From Leptospira hartskeerlii (GTDB taxonomy: Bacteria > Spirochaetota > Leptospiria > Leptospirales > Leptospiraceae), in contig NZ_NPDL01000012.1 of NCBI RefSeq assembly GCF_002811475.1, positions 1 to 64,000 of the forward strand: a stretch of 64,000 nucleotides of DNA, given 5' to 3'. Below the pieces are notes generated by a model, which did no database searches, was not told the DNA's origin, and saw nothing but the letters and a program-made list of their open reading frames with translations. Shown one piece after another: positions 10,096 through 18,581 of the stretch (position 1 is the stretch's first letter; each line of letters opens with the position of its first letter). The translations under genes were made by a program, and so were the position numbers.

Positions 10096-12393
10096 CTAAA
10101 AATCAAGCCTTCCTTGAGGGTCTATAAGAGAATCAAAGTCCTTAAAGGAAGCAAATTCTGCCCAAACTTCTCTGAAAACCCCAACTAACATTTTTCTATA
10201 ATATTCTTTATCGAAACCTGTTCTTTTAATCTTGTTCGGATAGAGTTGTAATTCTTCTTCCGGCATATACCTTTTATCTTTGGTTTTTGATCTTTGGTTC
10301 AATACTAAATATTTTATTTTTTCTCCCGCCTGTACATCCATTCCAAAATCCTTAAGTTTCATCATGGAAAGTGCCGTGGCCCCCATTACTTCATACTCTT
10401 CCAGCTCTCTGGAACTGGATTTGAGAAGTAGAAGATTTTCAGGAGCGATATTATTTTGTCGGATCATAGAATCGTATTTATGATAGATAGATAAAATTTC
10501 CGATTCAGATCTTTTTAGTTCTTGGATCGTTATCTTAGTCTTCATCCATTCCAGCATTTCGCTTTGAGCGCTTGTGATAAAATAAGGTATATCTTTTCTT
10601 CTGGCTCCTATTCCTCTGCATTTCAATTTCCCGGACTGGAATCTTCCCATATACCTGTTTGCTACAGGCATTTCGGAATCCTGACTGGAAGGAGGAAAAA
10701 GTAACCAGGTATAGATCCCATCTACTTCCATTCTGATCCCGGTCCGTTTTTGTATTTCCAAGCACAAAGAATCCAATTCGGATGTGCTCAAAGGAGAAGA
10801 ATTATAGTTTTTGATAAATATACTGTCAGTGATCGCATGAACGAACTCATACCCGAACTCCTCTGCAGTTTCTTTTGCAATTAAAAGTTTTTCTCTTCCA
10901 AATGCGTTTACACTTTCGTGGCTTTCTAATCTTCCAAATTTTGCATTCCTATAACCTAAGTATCCGAAAGAAGTAACTAACATCCATTTTAAACTGGCTT
11001 GTTTTGCTTCATAGTTCGCCAGTTGTTTTCCGGTGGTGACCTTGGATTGTTTTTTGTAATAGGCCCTTCTGTCCAACACATGCTCTAACGCCTCAGAAAC
11101 AACTCCTTTACGTTTATTGCATATACGATATCCTATGTCCGGTGCCTTTGGAACTGTTTCGTCATTTATACAGCATAAGCAGTTTACACATTCAGGAGAG
11201 ATATTATGCATTGCCATGATGCTGGGATACATCTGAGCAAAATCCAATTGGGCGACATTCTCCGCTGTTTTACCTTCACTGACATCCGGTTGAAAAACCA
11301 GACCTCCTTTGTCTGCTTCCAATAATTGGAGCGCTGTTTTAGGAGCCTCTACTGCACTTTTTTGCCAAGGGACTAAGTAGCCTCTTCTTAATGCCACATC
11401 CGTTTCTATATAGGTGAGTGCCTTTCCTGTGGATGCCCTTGCCATTTTTTGCATAGGAAGCCTGGAGAGTCTAGCGAGTTCCACGACTCCCATTAGATCC
11501 GCTTCCTTATATACGAAACTATTTTTTGAATCTATATGCCATCTTCCGAATAAAGGATAAGAAGGTGCGCGAAATACGATATTTCCATACGTAAAATAAC
11601 TGGTTCCCTTGGTGCTGATGTTTCTTCGGATAGGAGTGGTTCTATCCCTGTCCAATGCGGGAAGAAATCCTTGTCTTTGGGATTGGTAGAACAAGTAGGG
11701 TAGAATGACCTGGTCTCCATGCCTGGTCAGAAGAATATCCGGGTCTTCTTCCCTTAAAAGTATATCTAGTTTTTCTAATAATCTTTTTGGGTTTGTTCCG
11801 GATAATTCATGGTAATCAGTATCCGTTCTCACAATCAAAGGATTGTTTTCTATATTGATCCTATGGCTTTTTTTGAGATCTAAATGCATGATCTTGAATT
11901 TTGGGACCTCATAATCCATTTCTGAGGGAGAATCTTCTGTCCTTACATTTACGACCCTTTTTGCTCCAGGATCTTCGGTATAATCAATCTCCATTTTACA
12001 TAAGGGAAATAGGCCTTTCTGGAACATATAGCTGGTTGGAAGATCTAGATCAGAATGATAGATCTCGAATTTCCCATATAGGGCATATAGCTTGCGACTA
12101 ATCTTGGGTAGGATAGAAGGTTTAGTAATGATTATTTTTAGGACTGGAACTGTTTTATTTTCGTAGAATAGGTTTCTATTTTCGTAAACGGGAATATCTT
12201 CAATGGCATCTAACTCGAAGAGACGTTTTACTAATTTTTTAAGTAGGTCAGCTTCTCCTCTTGCATATATGATCGGATTAAATTTATCCAAGAAGAGTTG
12301 GGACACGCCTTCTTCATTTTTTAGCCAAAGATATACGATGTCTTCCGCATGATAAACGTCGAACAAATATCCTTTGGCGGTCTGGAGGTTCAT
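10096..12393 (-). CDS. Family B DNA polymerase with degenerate exonuclease domain
   Basis: A 765-aa family B DNA polymerase. Polymerase motif A is LDFAQMYPSI with D384. Motif B is KWMLVTSFGYLGY from K469. Motif C is HAITDSIFI, where the usual DTD reads I-T-D, keeping the second metal-binding Asp (D523) but losing the first. RGIGARRKD near 594 fits the thumb-proximal motif. The 3'-5' exonuclease region (about 165-300) is recognisable (DPDILLTRHGDQVILPYL), but the Exo I site reads LDLKKS without the D-x-E pair, so proofreading is probably lost. The catalytic pair D384/D523 is intact, so synthesis is plausible. It is the last gene of a three-gene operon, its ATG overlapping the previous stop (ATGA). 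Confidence 0.88.
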   Translation of the reverse strand: MNLQTAKGYLFDVYHAEDIVYLWLKNEEGVSQLFLDKFNPIIYARGEADLLKKLVKRLFELDAIEDIPVYENRNLFYENKTVPVLKIIITKPSILPKISRKLYALYGKFEIYHSDLDLPTSYMFQKGLFPLCKMEIDYTEDPGAKRVVNVRTEDSPSEMDYEVPKFKIMHLDLKKSHRINIENNPLIVRTDTDYHELSGTNPKRLLEKLDILLREEDPDILLTRHGDQVILPYLFYQSQRQGFLPALDRDRTTPIRRNISTKGTSYFTYGNIVFRAPSYPLFGRWHIDSKNSFVYKEADLMGVVELARLSRLPMQKMARASTGKALTYIETDVALRRGYLVPWQKSAVEAPKTALQLLEADKGGLVFQPDVSEGKTAENVAQLDFAQMYPSIMAMHNISPECVNCLCCINDETVPKAPDIGYRICNKRKGVVSEALEHVLDRRAYYKKQSKVTTGKQLANYEAKQASLKWMLVTSFGYLGYRNAKFGRLESHESVNAFGREKLLIAKETAEEFGYEFVHAITDSIFIKNYNSSPLSTSELDSLCLEIQKRTGIRMEVDGIYTWLLFPPSSQDSEMPVANRYMGRFQSGKLKCRGIGARRKDIPYFITSAQSEMLEWMKTKITIQELKRSESEILSIYHKYDSMIRQNNIAPENLLLLKSSSRELEEYEVMGATALSMMKLKDFGMDVQAGEKIKYLVLNQRSKTKDKRYMPEEELQLYPNKIKRTGFDKEYYRKMLVGVFREVWAEFASFKDFDSLIDPQGRLDF

Positions 12394-12650
12394 TCAGATC
12401 TCTGCAGAGCTTCCGTTTCTTTTTTTAATCTAAGGATCTCTTTTTTCAGATCGATCATCATCGTAAGAAGCATGATGTCGATCGGATAAGGAGAAGAAGC
12501 CATCACACCAGCTTGTACCTGTAGTTTTGCAGTTCGGATCAATTCATCAAAAATTTCCTGATCCGGTTTACGAAGTCCTCTTCTGTATTGCCCTAGACTT
12601 GACTCGATGTACTGCATTTGTCTGGAATATGGAATAACCGTCCTACCCAT
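12390..12650 (-). CDS. 86-aa conserved small protein between RecA-like and PolB genes
   Basis: An 86-aa soluble, mostly helical protein beginning MGRTVIPYSRQ. The C-terminal 30 residues (IDLKKEILRLKKETEALQR) form a likely coiled coil. From memory, the opening GRTV-P-R pattern and the layout of two helical segments resemble a family of short uncharacterised proteins in archaea and bacteria, but I cannot confirm this. Its stop overlaps the polymerase start by 4 bp and its start overlaps the upstream gene by 8 bp, so the three products are very likely made together; an adaptor role in a protein complex is an inference. Confidence 0.75.
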   Translation of the reverse strand: MGRTVIPYSRQMQYIESSLGQYRRGLRKPDQEIFDELIRTAKLQVQAGVMASSPYPIDIMLLTMMIDLKKEILRLKKETEALQRSE

Positions 12651-13290
12651 AAATAAACTCCTGTTTGGAATTCGGATCTGTTTCGATCTCGTACATGGAT
12701 TTCGCTTTTCTGATCTTTAAATAAGAATGACCTTCCACCATATTTAATTCCCAGAGATCTTCAGAGAGCTCGACTAACTTGGGAAAAATTTTTTGAAAGT
12801 TGGGATGGGTGTATTTTGTGGATTCCACAAGTACGATTGGGATCTGTTTGGAGCGCATTCGCTCCAATAACAATATCAATTTTTCCAAGAGGAAAAGACC
12901 TTCATCGTCCTGAACGTCTCCATCGAAGAATTGTTTACAAGGAGCCAAAATGAAATAGATCGTATTTTCTTTTGTAGAAGTATAGATCTCCCTTAGGGAG
13001 TCCAAGATCTGGTAAGGAGTGAATGCTCTTTGGACGAGGATCTTTTCTAAAAGTGCTTCGGGAGATACTCTTCTTTTTCTGGTCTCTTCCGTAATCGTGA
13101 ATATGTCGAAACGGATAGCGCAGTCCAGATTAAATACCTGAAATCCGGAAACCGCAAATGCGTATTCCCAACGAAGTGCCAGTGTGTAGATCCCCTGTCT
13201 TCCTGTTAAAAGTCCAACATTGTCCCTGCTCCAGCCTAGGACTGGACGAAACAACTGGTCTTGGAAACCTTCCAAAGGGCCTAAATACAT
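12643..13290 (-). CDS. Degenerate RecA/Rad51-like protein, first gene of the PolB operon
   Basis: A 215-aa protein with the overall strand and helix order of a RecA/Rad51 core. The Walker A position reads GRQGIYT (residues 30-36), where GxxGxGKT is expected, so the key Lys is missing. The next elements fit the family: QVFNLDC (strand 2), SPEALLEKILVQRAFTPYQILDSL (Rad51-type linker helix, 76-98), IYFILAPCKQFF (Walker B position without the Asp) and RSKQIPIVLVEST. ATP hydrolysis looks unlikely, so it may act as a scaffold, as ImuA-type RecA relatives do in mutasomes. The ATG at 13290 has no clear ribosome site. I put the fold at about 70 percent. Confidence 0.65.
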   Translation of the reverse strand: MYLGPLEGFQDQLFRPVLGWSRDNVGLLTGRQGIYTLALRWEYAFAVSGFQVFNLDCAIRFDIFTITEETRKRRVSPEALLEKILVQRAFTPYQILDSLREIYTSTKENTIYFILAPCKQFFDGDVQDDEGLFLLEKLILLLERMRSKQIPIVLVESTKYTHPNFQKIFPKLVELSEDLWELNMVEGHSYLKIRKAKSMYEIETDPNSKQEFIYG

Positions 13291-13384
13291 ATATACTATA
13301 TAAATGATATCTTAAAAAATGTAAAGTTATTTGGGATGTAGGAACTCCAAAAAGAGGATTTTAGGCTTTGGGCTAAAATGATTT

Positions 13385-13945
13385 ATGTCTTGTCTAAAAA
13401 AATTTTCCAAAATCCTTGGAGCTATGGAATCAGATCATTTCAAAACGGTCCGCGCTCGTTCTGCAGTAGATTATCTTTTTAGGACCGTTCACCAACATCA
13501 TTCTCAACTCAGCCAGATGGCGGACCAAAAGGCGAATATTCTGATCGCTGCATCATTCGTAATACTTTCACTTTCCTTAGGATATGTCCAAAGACCTACC
13601 TATAGAACGGGCCTGCTGACTCTGATGGTATTTATCGTAATTGCAGCGAGCTTAGCGATACTTGCAGTGATGCCTACGTTCAAACAGAAGAAGAACGGTA
13701 AATCAAATCCTTTGTTTTTCGGACATTTTGCTCCTATGAGTGAAAAAGAATTTATGACTAAGATGGAAGAGATCGCTTCGGAAGATTCTTCTTTGTATGA
13801 AGCCTTGACTAGAGATTTGTATCATTTGGGAAAATCCCTCTACTTTACAAAGTATAGATATTTGAGATGGAGTTATCGTTGTCTTTTAGTGGGCGTTACT
13901 TCTTCCATGATCTTAATATTTCTAGAAATTAAAGGAATTATTTAA
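13385..13945 (+). CDS. DUF5706 / Pycsar-effector-like (PycTM) membrane protein
   Basis: A 186-aa membrane protein matching my recollection of the DUF5706 family, whose members include the membrane effectors of Pycsar anti-phage systems. Signature stretches are ADQKANILIAASF (46-58), at the entry to helix 1, NPLFFGHFAPMSEKEF before the second soluble part, and LYEALTRDLYHLGKSL. Predicted helices lie near 52-66, 75-95 and 163-181. No uridylate or cytidylate cyclase gene lies beside it, so it may be a lone effector or a housekeeping relative. An alternative start at 13424 (MESDHF) is possible because no ribosome site supports 13385. It is divergent from the polymerase operon. Confidence 0.65.
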   Translation: MSCLKKFSKILGAMESDHFKTVRARSAVDYLFRTVHQHHSQLSQMADQKANILIAASFVILSLSLGYVQRPTYRTGLLTLMVFIVIAASLAILAVMPTFKQKKNGKSNPLFFGHFAPMSEKEFMTKMEEIASEDSSLYEALTRDLYHLGKSLYFTKYRYLRWSYRCLLVGVTSSMILIFLEIKGII

Positions 13946-13974
13946 TACAATAATTCTCTCGGAGGACTTGGGGA

Positions 13975-15948
13975 TCACAGTTTAATCTGGATAGGAACAA
14001 ATCGATTCAGGATTTCCCTAACGGCTCGATTCAGTCTGGGCTTTCCTTCGGCTTCTAAAAGGATCCAATAGGCATAGTCTATGCTAAACATATCCTTAAT
14101 ATTCTTTCCAACCTTAACCCATTGTTGTTCTATTCTTTTTTTAGCTTCTACAGTTAGGTTTGGGTTCCTTTGGAAGTCTTCCAGATAGGAATAATATTCA
14201 GAGATAAGAGAAGCAGGGATAGGGTCCTTCCATTTTCTGCCTCTTAAGGTCCTTTCTGTTTCCCAGCGAAATTCTCCGAGGGTTTTGGTGACTACTAACG
14301 TGGCATTCTCAGTCATAACAACCGGGAATAATAACCTACTGTAATCTTGACTTCCGACACTTGTGTCTTGCCAGAGAACTCCTCTGTTGCCACTGTAAGG
14401 AAGGAGGATGCAATCTGCAAAAAATTCTTTCCTGTATTGATCTGTTCGGCTTGGATCCGTATTGGAAATCACGCTTACTTCTCTATGGAAAATACTTGTA
14501 TCTATCTTTAAAACTCTTTCCGCATTTGATAGGATCTTATCCGGAAAAGTCAGATTGGACTCTGTGGCTCCGTAAAATTGATCTTCGGAAAGGATCGGAT
14601 AAGCAAAATTCGGATTTAAGGAGACTCCTAAAAGTCCCATATAAAGAATATTTTCCAATTCCCAGTCGAGAATGTGCATAAGATATTCTTTGTTCATTAA
14701 ATTCTTTGCTTCCGCTTCTTGGTTCCAACGCAGATTTGATTTTTGGATCTGGTCGTAAGTTTGCCCCATATGATTTTGGGAAGGGCTCTTTTTACCTGTG
14801 AGTATTAAATTTAACCAATCAGGAAGAAGGTGAACAGAAAGTTTTACTCCTTGGTATTGGCGATCTGTGACGGACGATCTTAATGTAGCGATTGCGAGTT
14901 CCAGATCTTGTATTCTCTTTGCGGAAACTAAATCTTCGTCTAAAAAGAAAAAATGTATAAACAGAAGGACCGGCTTAGGGATTCCCGCTGCTTGAGAGCG
15001 AGATTTGATAAAGCAGGCCTTATACAATCGTATTAATATTTTATAATCTTCTTGCTTGTGTCTTCTTCTTATTAATCCTGGATGCTCTTTGTATGCGGTT
15101 ACCAGTCGAGTGATCTCGTCGCAGATGCCTGGATTCAGTCCTGAATATTCTAATATTTGGGCCAGGCTGTTTAAATATTCATCCGGTAAGGCGCCTGGAT
15201 GAGCAGGACCGGCGGGACTTGTTTTAGAAGTTTCGATCCATTCTGCGGTTTTTTTCTCATCGAGCTCTGGAACAGTTTTTATCTGTAAGGTTAGATTCGT
15301 TCCCTCTTGGGAGATCAATATTGCTTCGGTTTTGAGCCATTGTTTACTCTCATCCGGAACTAAGATCTGCATTCTTTCGTATCTTGTAAGAGAAAACGTG
15401 GCTCCGACTTTTTTAGTATAAATCCTGGCTCTTATCGCTCTATTTAAGGAATTCTCATCCAGTTCATGGACCCCCAATAAGGCTGGAAATCTTTCCTCGG
15501 AATCTGTTTCTAAGATAGCGGTGATGAAGTTTTTGGCAATGGCTTTATGATCTTCTATCAAATGGTCTAAAGTATGCACGATCAATATATCTTTCCATGC
15601 GGGAAGATTGCTTTGTTCTGCAAGGAACTGTAGAAATTCAGGAAGGAAATATTTTCGATACCAGGACGGATCTTCCGCTAATCGTTTTAGATCCGAGTTG
15701 TCCACTTGGTCCAAGAAAGTGTGGAAAAGATTCGTGTCCTTGGAATTAAAATGATGGAGCTGTAATTTGGATACTATCTTAGCTCTATATTCTAACGCGA
15801 GGCGGTTTTGTCGGCGTAGATAACGTTGTAATAAGTAGATTACGGTGAATAGGAGGACTAAAAAAATCGCTCCACTGATAACTGGAGTCCAAGAGAACTC
15901 TGGCCAAATCAGGATAGGGCTTCCGGGATCCTGACTTAATATGAGCAT
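13975..15948 (-). CDS. Large membrane-anchored protein, unknown
   Basis: A 657-aa protein with one N-terminal membrane helix (about 24-46, VISGAIFLVLLFTVIYLLQ) followed by a basic stretch (RRQNRLALEYRAK) and a long cytoplasmic body. A strand-rich part near 185-235 (IRARIYTKKVGATFSLTRYERMQI) could be a PilZ-like or similar barrel. The C-terminal half includes acidic and aromatic segments with no motif I know. It lies alone on the minus strand, convergent with the DUF5706 gene. The single anchor plus cytoplasmic body suggests a regulatory or scaffold role, but I do not assign one. Confidence 0.7.
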   Translation of the reverse strand: MLILSQDPGSPILIWPEFSWTPVISGAIFLVLLFTVIYLLQRYLRRQNRLALEYRAKIVSKLQLHHFNSKDTNLFHTFLDQVDNSDLKRLAEDPSWYRKYFLPEFLQFLAEQSNLPAWKDILIVHTLDHLIEDHKAIAKNFITAILETDSEERFPALLGVHELDENSLNRAIRARIYTKKVGATFSLTRYERMQILVPDESKQWLKTEAILISQEGTNLTLQIKTVPELDEKKTAEWIETSKTSPAGPAHPGALPDEYLNSLAQILEYSGLNPGICDEITRLVTAYKEHPGLIRRRHKQEDYKILIRLYKACFIKSRSQAAGIPKPVLLFIHFFFLDEDLVSAKRIQDLELAIATLRSSVTDRQYQGVKLSVHLLPDWLNLILTGKKSPSQNHMGQTYDQIQKSNLRWNQEAEAKNLMNKEYLMHILDWELENILYMGLLGVSLNPNFAYPILSEDQFYGATESNLTFPDKILSNAERVLKIDTSIFHREVSVISNTDPSRTDQYRKEFFADCILLPYSGNRGVLWQDTSVGSQDYSRLLFPVVMTENATLVVTKTLGEFRWETERTLRGRKWKDPIPASLISEYYSYLEDFQRNPNLTVEAKKRIEQQWVKVGKNIKDMFSIDYAYWILLEAEGKPRLNRAVREILNRFVPIQIKL

Positions 15949-16041
15949 GCAAAGATATTAAATAGAATTATAAAGTAGTCAAGATGTTTACTTGGTTGGG
16001 AGGCGGGCGGGGAAGAGAAAAGAGTTCGAGAAAGGGCGAAT

Positions 16042-16071
16042 GACTTCTCCGGAAAAAATCCCGGAGAAGTC
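16042..16071 (-). terminator. Hairpin downstream of the acyltransferase/glyA repeat
   Basis: GACTTCTCCGG (16042-16052) pairs perfectly with CCGGAGAAGTC (16061-16071), an 11-bp stem around an A-rich loop (T-rich on the transcribed minus strand). It begins 3 bp beyond the distal copy of the 28-bp glyA-end repeat and probably ended glyA transcription before the acyltransferase gene was placed in between. There is no classic T tail. Confidence 0.55.
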
Positions 16072-16074
16072 TGA

Positions 16075-16102
16075 AAATTTTAATCCAATCTGAAATTGGT
16101 CA
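16075..16102. repeat. 28-bp direct repeat, distal copy (glyA 3'-end duplicate)
   Basis: Identical over 28 bp to 17304-17331, which spans the last codons and stop of glyA (encoding TNFRLD and stop). This copy contains the stop codon of the acyltransferase gene at 16100-16102. The pair brackets a 1.2-kb segment holding one gene, like left and right attachment sites. Confidence 0.9.
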
Positions 16103-17281
16103 CTTAGATTTCAGATGAGCTATCCATTTGTCTTTTAGCATTAAAAAGGGTCTTTCGATTAAATAGAACAAGATCACGCAGAATATAAAAGTAAATAGCA
16201 TTGCGACTAAGAAAGTTGCAAAAGTTCTAGAGTAGCTTAAAGAATGAATTACCGTCCCGCACACTAAGGAAATTGCAGCGGAGGTGGGGTAAAGATGCCA
16301 AAGATACATTGTATAACTTACTCTGGCAATAGGGCGAAATACTGGTAGGCTTAGGAATTTCCCGAAATAAGAACTCTCCCAAAGGCTGAGCAAAACGAGA
16401 CCAGCAAAACCTAGATTTAAACAATTATAAGCGTAAATCTGAGTTATTGTATTTCTTTCTGTTAAAAAGCCAATCGCAGCTAATGCGATGGATACAATAT
16501 ATAATCCAATTCTAACGGATTTCTTTCCAACGATATTTGTGTAATTTGTTGAGAGATAAAGTTCTGAACATAACATCCCAGCAATCAGTGAATCAAACCT
16601 TGTTTCGCTATGCTGATAAACTACATGAGGGGGGAAAATGTTGAATTGGGAATATAATATCCTAAAGACTAACGGCAGGAAATATAATGATACTAATAGA
16701 ATTCTTCGTGTTTTATCCGATATTTTGAAAAACAGAAGTGCACAAAGTGGTGGTAATATTATATAAAACTGTTCTTCGATTGAGAGAGACCATCCATAAT
16801 CGAACATTCTCCCTTTCGTATAATTAGAAATATATAATAAATCTGCCCAATAATAGGAGATACTTTCCGTAAGATTTGTTTTTAAAAGTTCCTTCGAAGA
16901 ATCGAGATGAGGCGCGGCATTTAGCGACTTCAATATTCCTCGCATGCTGATATACTGTACGAGTAATAAAAAATAATACGCAGGAAAAATCCGAAAAGAA
17001 CGTTTTATATAAAAGAATGAGAGCTTTATATTACCATTCTTTGTCTTTTCTTTTAAAAGGTTCCCATAAATTAAAAAACCGCTTAATACAAAGAACAGAT
17101 CAATCCCTGCTGTTAGATTTTTCAATGCCGTGTCCAAAAGAATTGGAATATCGGGTATGAAATGGTTTGCTCCGATCCAAATATGCAGTCCAATAATCAT
17201 CATTATTGAGAAAGCCCTGACGCCGTTTAGCGCAGGGTATTCGTCGGACCGCTTTTCAGTTATATAAGAAAGAAACTTCAT
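16100..17281 (-). CDS. Acyltransferase family 3 (OafA/YrhL-type) membrane protein
   Basis: A 393-aa acyltransferase-3 protein with about ten membrane helices. The N-terminus carries the family's catalytic signature: NGVRAFSIMMIIGLH, with the key His in helix 1, followed by FFVLSGFLIYG in helix 2. RSFRIFPAYYFLLL and WSLSIEEQFYIILP are further family landmarks. Such enzymes O-acylate surface sugars such as lipopolysaccharide or peptidoglycan. An AGAGG site precedes the ATG. Composition is visibly more AT-rich than glyA, and the gene is flanked by 28-bp direct repeats of the glyA end, which together suggest recent gain. The acceptor substrate cannot be read from sequence. Confidence 0.88.
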   Translation of the reverse strand: MKFLSYITEKRSDEYPALNGVRAFSIMMIIGLHIWIGANHFIPDIPILLDTALKNLTAGIDLFFVLSGFLIYGNLLKEKTKNGNIKLSFFYIKRSFRIFPAYYFLLLVQYISMRGILKSLNAAPHLDSSKELLKTNLTESISYYWADLLYISNYTKGRMFDYGWSLSIEEQFYIILPPLCALLFFKISDKTRRILLVSLYFLPLVFRILYSQFNIFPPHVVYQHSETRFDSLIAGMLCSELYLSTNYTNIVGKKSVRIGLYIVSIALAAIGFLTERNTITQIYAYNCLNLGFAGLVLLSLWESSYFGKFLSLPVFRPIARVSYTMYLWHLYPTSAAISLVCGTVIHSLSYSRTFATFLVAMLFTFIFCVILFYLIERPFLMLKDKWIAHLKSK

Positions 17282-17303
17282 TTGGCCTCTTGTTTTTGCA
17301 GTT

Positions 17304-17331
17304 AAATTTTAATCCAATCTGAAATTGGTCA
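17304..17331. repeat. 28-bp direct repeat, proximal copy within glyA 3' end
   Basis: Contains the final glyA codons and its stop (17309-17311). Identical to 16075-16102. Together they look like the target and duplicated end of an insertion at the glyA 3' end that left the glyA frame intact. Confidence 0.9.
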
Positions 17332-18556
17332 TCGGAAATTGTTGGGTGATTTCTTTCACCCCAGCCTTGACTTTTTCCTTGGTCTTTTCGTCGTCCGGAT
17401 TGTCCAAGAAATCGCAGATCAAATTTCCTACTTTTTCTATATCGGAAGGTTTGAGTCCCCTTGTAGTAAGTGCAGGAGTTCCTAAACGAATTCCGGAAGC
17501 AACCGCAGGAGGGTTTTTGTCGAATGGGATGGCGTTTTTGTTTACTGTAACTCCAACTTCGTCCAGTCCATCCGCCGCTTTTGCACCAGTCAGACCTTTT
17601 ACGGAAACGTCCAGTAAAACCAGATGGTTGTCCGTTCCACCACTCACTACTCTGAATCCTCTTTTTACAAAAACCTCTGCCAAAACTTTCGCGTTTGCGA
17701 GTACTGTTTCGATATACTTTTTATAATCGGGAGTTAAAGCTTCTCCGAATGCTACCGCTTTTGCAGCGATTACGTGCATCAGAGGTCCGCCTTGAATACC
17801 AGGAAACACTCTAGAGTTTAATACTTTCTCGTTTTCTAATTTAGAAAGAATTAATCCACCTCTTGGTCCTCTTAGAGTTTTGTGAGTAGTAGTAGTAACA
17901 TAATCAAAACTATCGATCGGAGAAGGATGATATCCTGTAGCAACTAACCCGGAGATATGCGCGATATCCGCCATCAGTTTTGCGCCCACGGATTTTGCGA
18001 TCTCTGCAAACTTATCAAAATCGATCGTTCTGGAATATGCAGAAGCACCTGCAACAATCAATTTAGGCTTATGTTCTTTTGCGAGAGAAGCAAGAGCATC
18101 ATAATCGATTGTTTCCGTTTTAGGATCCACACCGTAAGGGATCGGTTTGTAATATTTTCCGCTGATGTTTACAGGAGAACCGTGGGTCAAATGTCCTCCA
18201 TGGGCCAGGTTCATTCCTAAAAAAGAATCTCCCGGTTCCATAGTAGCTAAGAACACAGCCATATTTGCCTGCGCCCCGGAGTGAGGCTGAACGTTTGCAT
18301 ATTCTGCTTTGAAGATCTTTTTGGCTCTTTCGATCGCCAGAGACTCCACGGCGTCTGCGTTCACGCATCCATTATAATATCTTTTTCCAGGATATCCTTC
18401 CGCATATTTATTGGTAAGCGTGGAAGTATAAGCCTCCAGAACTGGTCTGGACACGAAGTTTTCGGAAGCGATCATTTCCAGGTTTTGTTCCTGTCTTTGG
18501 TCTTCCGCTTGTAAGGCTTTAAAAACTTCGGGGTCTTGTTGGGGAAGGTATTTCAT
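17309..18556 (-). CDS. glyA: Serine hydroxymethyltransferase
   Basis: A 415-aa pyridoxal-phosphate enzyme that interconverts serine and glycine with tetrahydrofolate, the main source of one-carbon units. Full length for the family. Landmarks: [10 protein letters not shown] near the N-terminus, [27 protein letters not shown], and the PLP lysine motif [14 protein letters not shown] strong ribosome site (AGAGGAAAA) precedes the ATG. It lies 25 bp downstream of the lipoate ligase-like gene and is probably co-transcribed with it. Its last 23 bases are part of the 28-bp repeat. Confidence 0.97.
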   Translation of the reverse strand: MKYLPQQDPEVFKALQAEDQRQEQNLEMIASENFVSRPVLEAYTSTLTNKYAEGYPGKRYYNGCVNADAVESLAIERAKKIFKAEYANVQPHSGAQANMAVFLATMEPGDSFLGMNLAHGGHLTHGSPVNISGKYYKPIPYGVDPKTETIDYDALASLAKEHKPKLIVAGASAYSRTIDFDKFAEIAKSVGAKLMADIAHISGLVATGYHPSPIDSFDYVTTTTHKTLRGPRGGLILSKLENEKVLNSRVFPGIQGGPLMHVIAAKAVAFGEALTPDYKKYIETVLANAKVLAEVFVKRGFRVVSGGTDNHLVLLDVSVKGLTGAKAADGLDEVGVTVNKNAIPFDKNPPAVASGIRLGTPALTTRGLKPSDIEKVGNLICDFLDNPDDEKTKEKVKAGVKEITQQFPMTNFRLD

Positions 18557-18581
18557 TTTTTCCTCTGTGGTGCTGCGAGAA

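Noticed and set aside
13291..13384. Possible SOS control of the polymerase operon
   Set aside because: I looked for TTTG-N5-CAAA between the operon and the divergent gene and found none. AT-rich promoter-like bases are present but not specific.
17325..17726. 133-codon plus-strand frame opposite glyA
   Set aside because: Antisense shadow of a strongly conserved gene.
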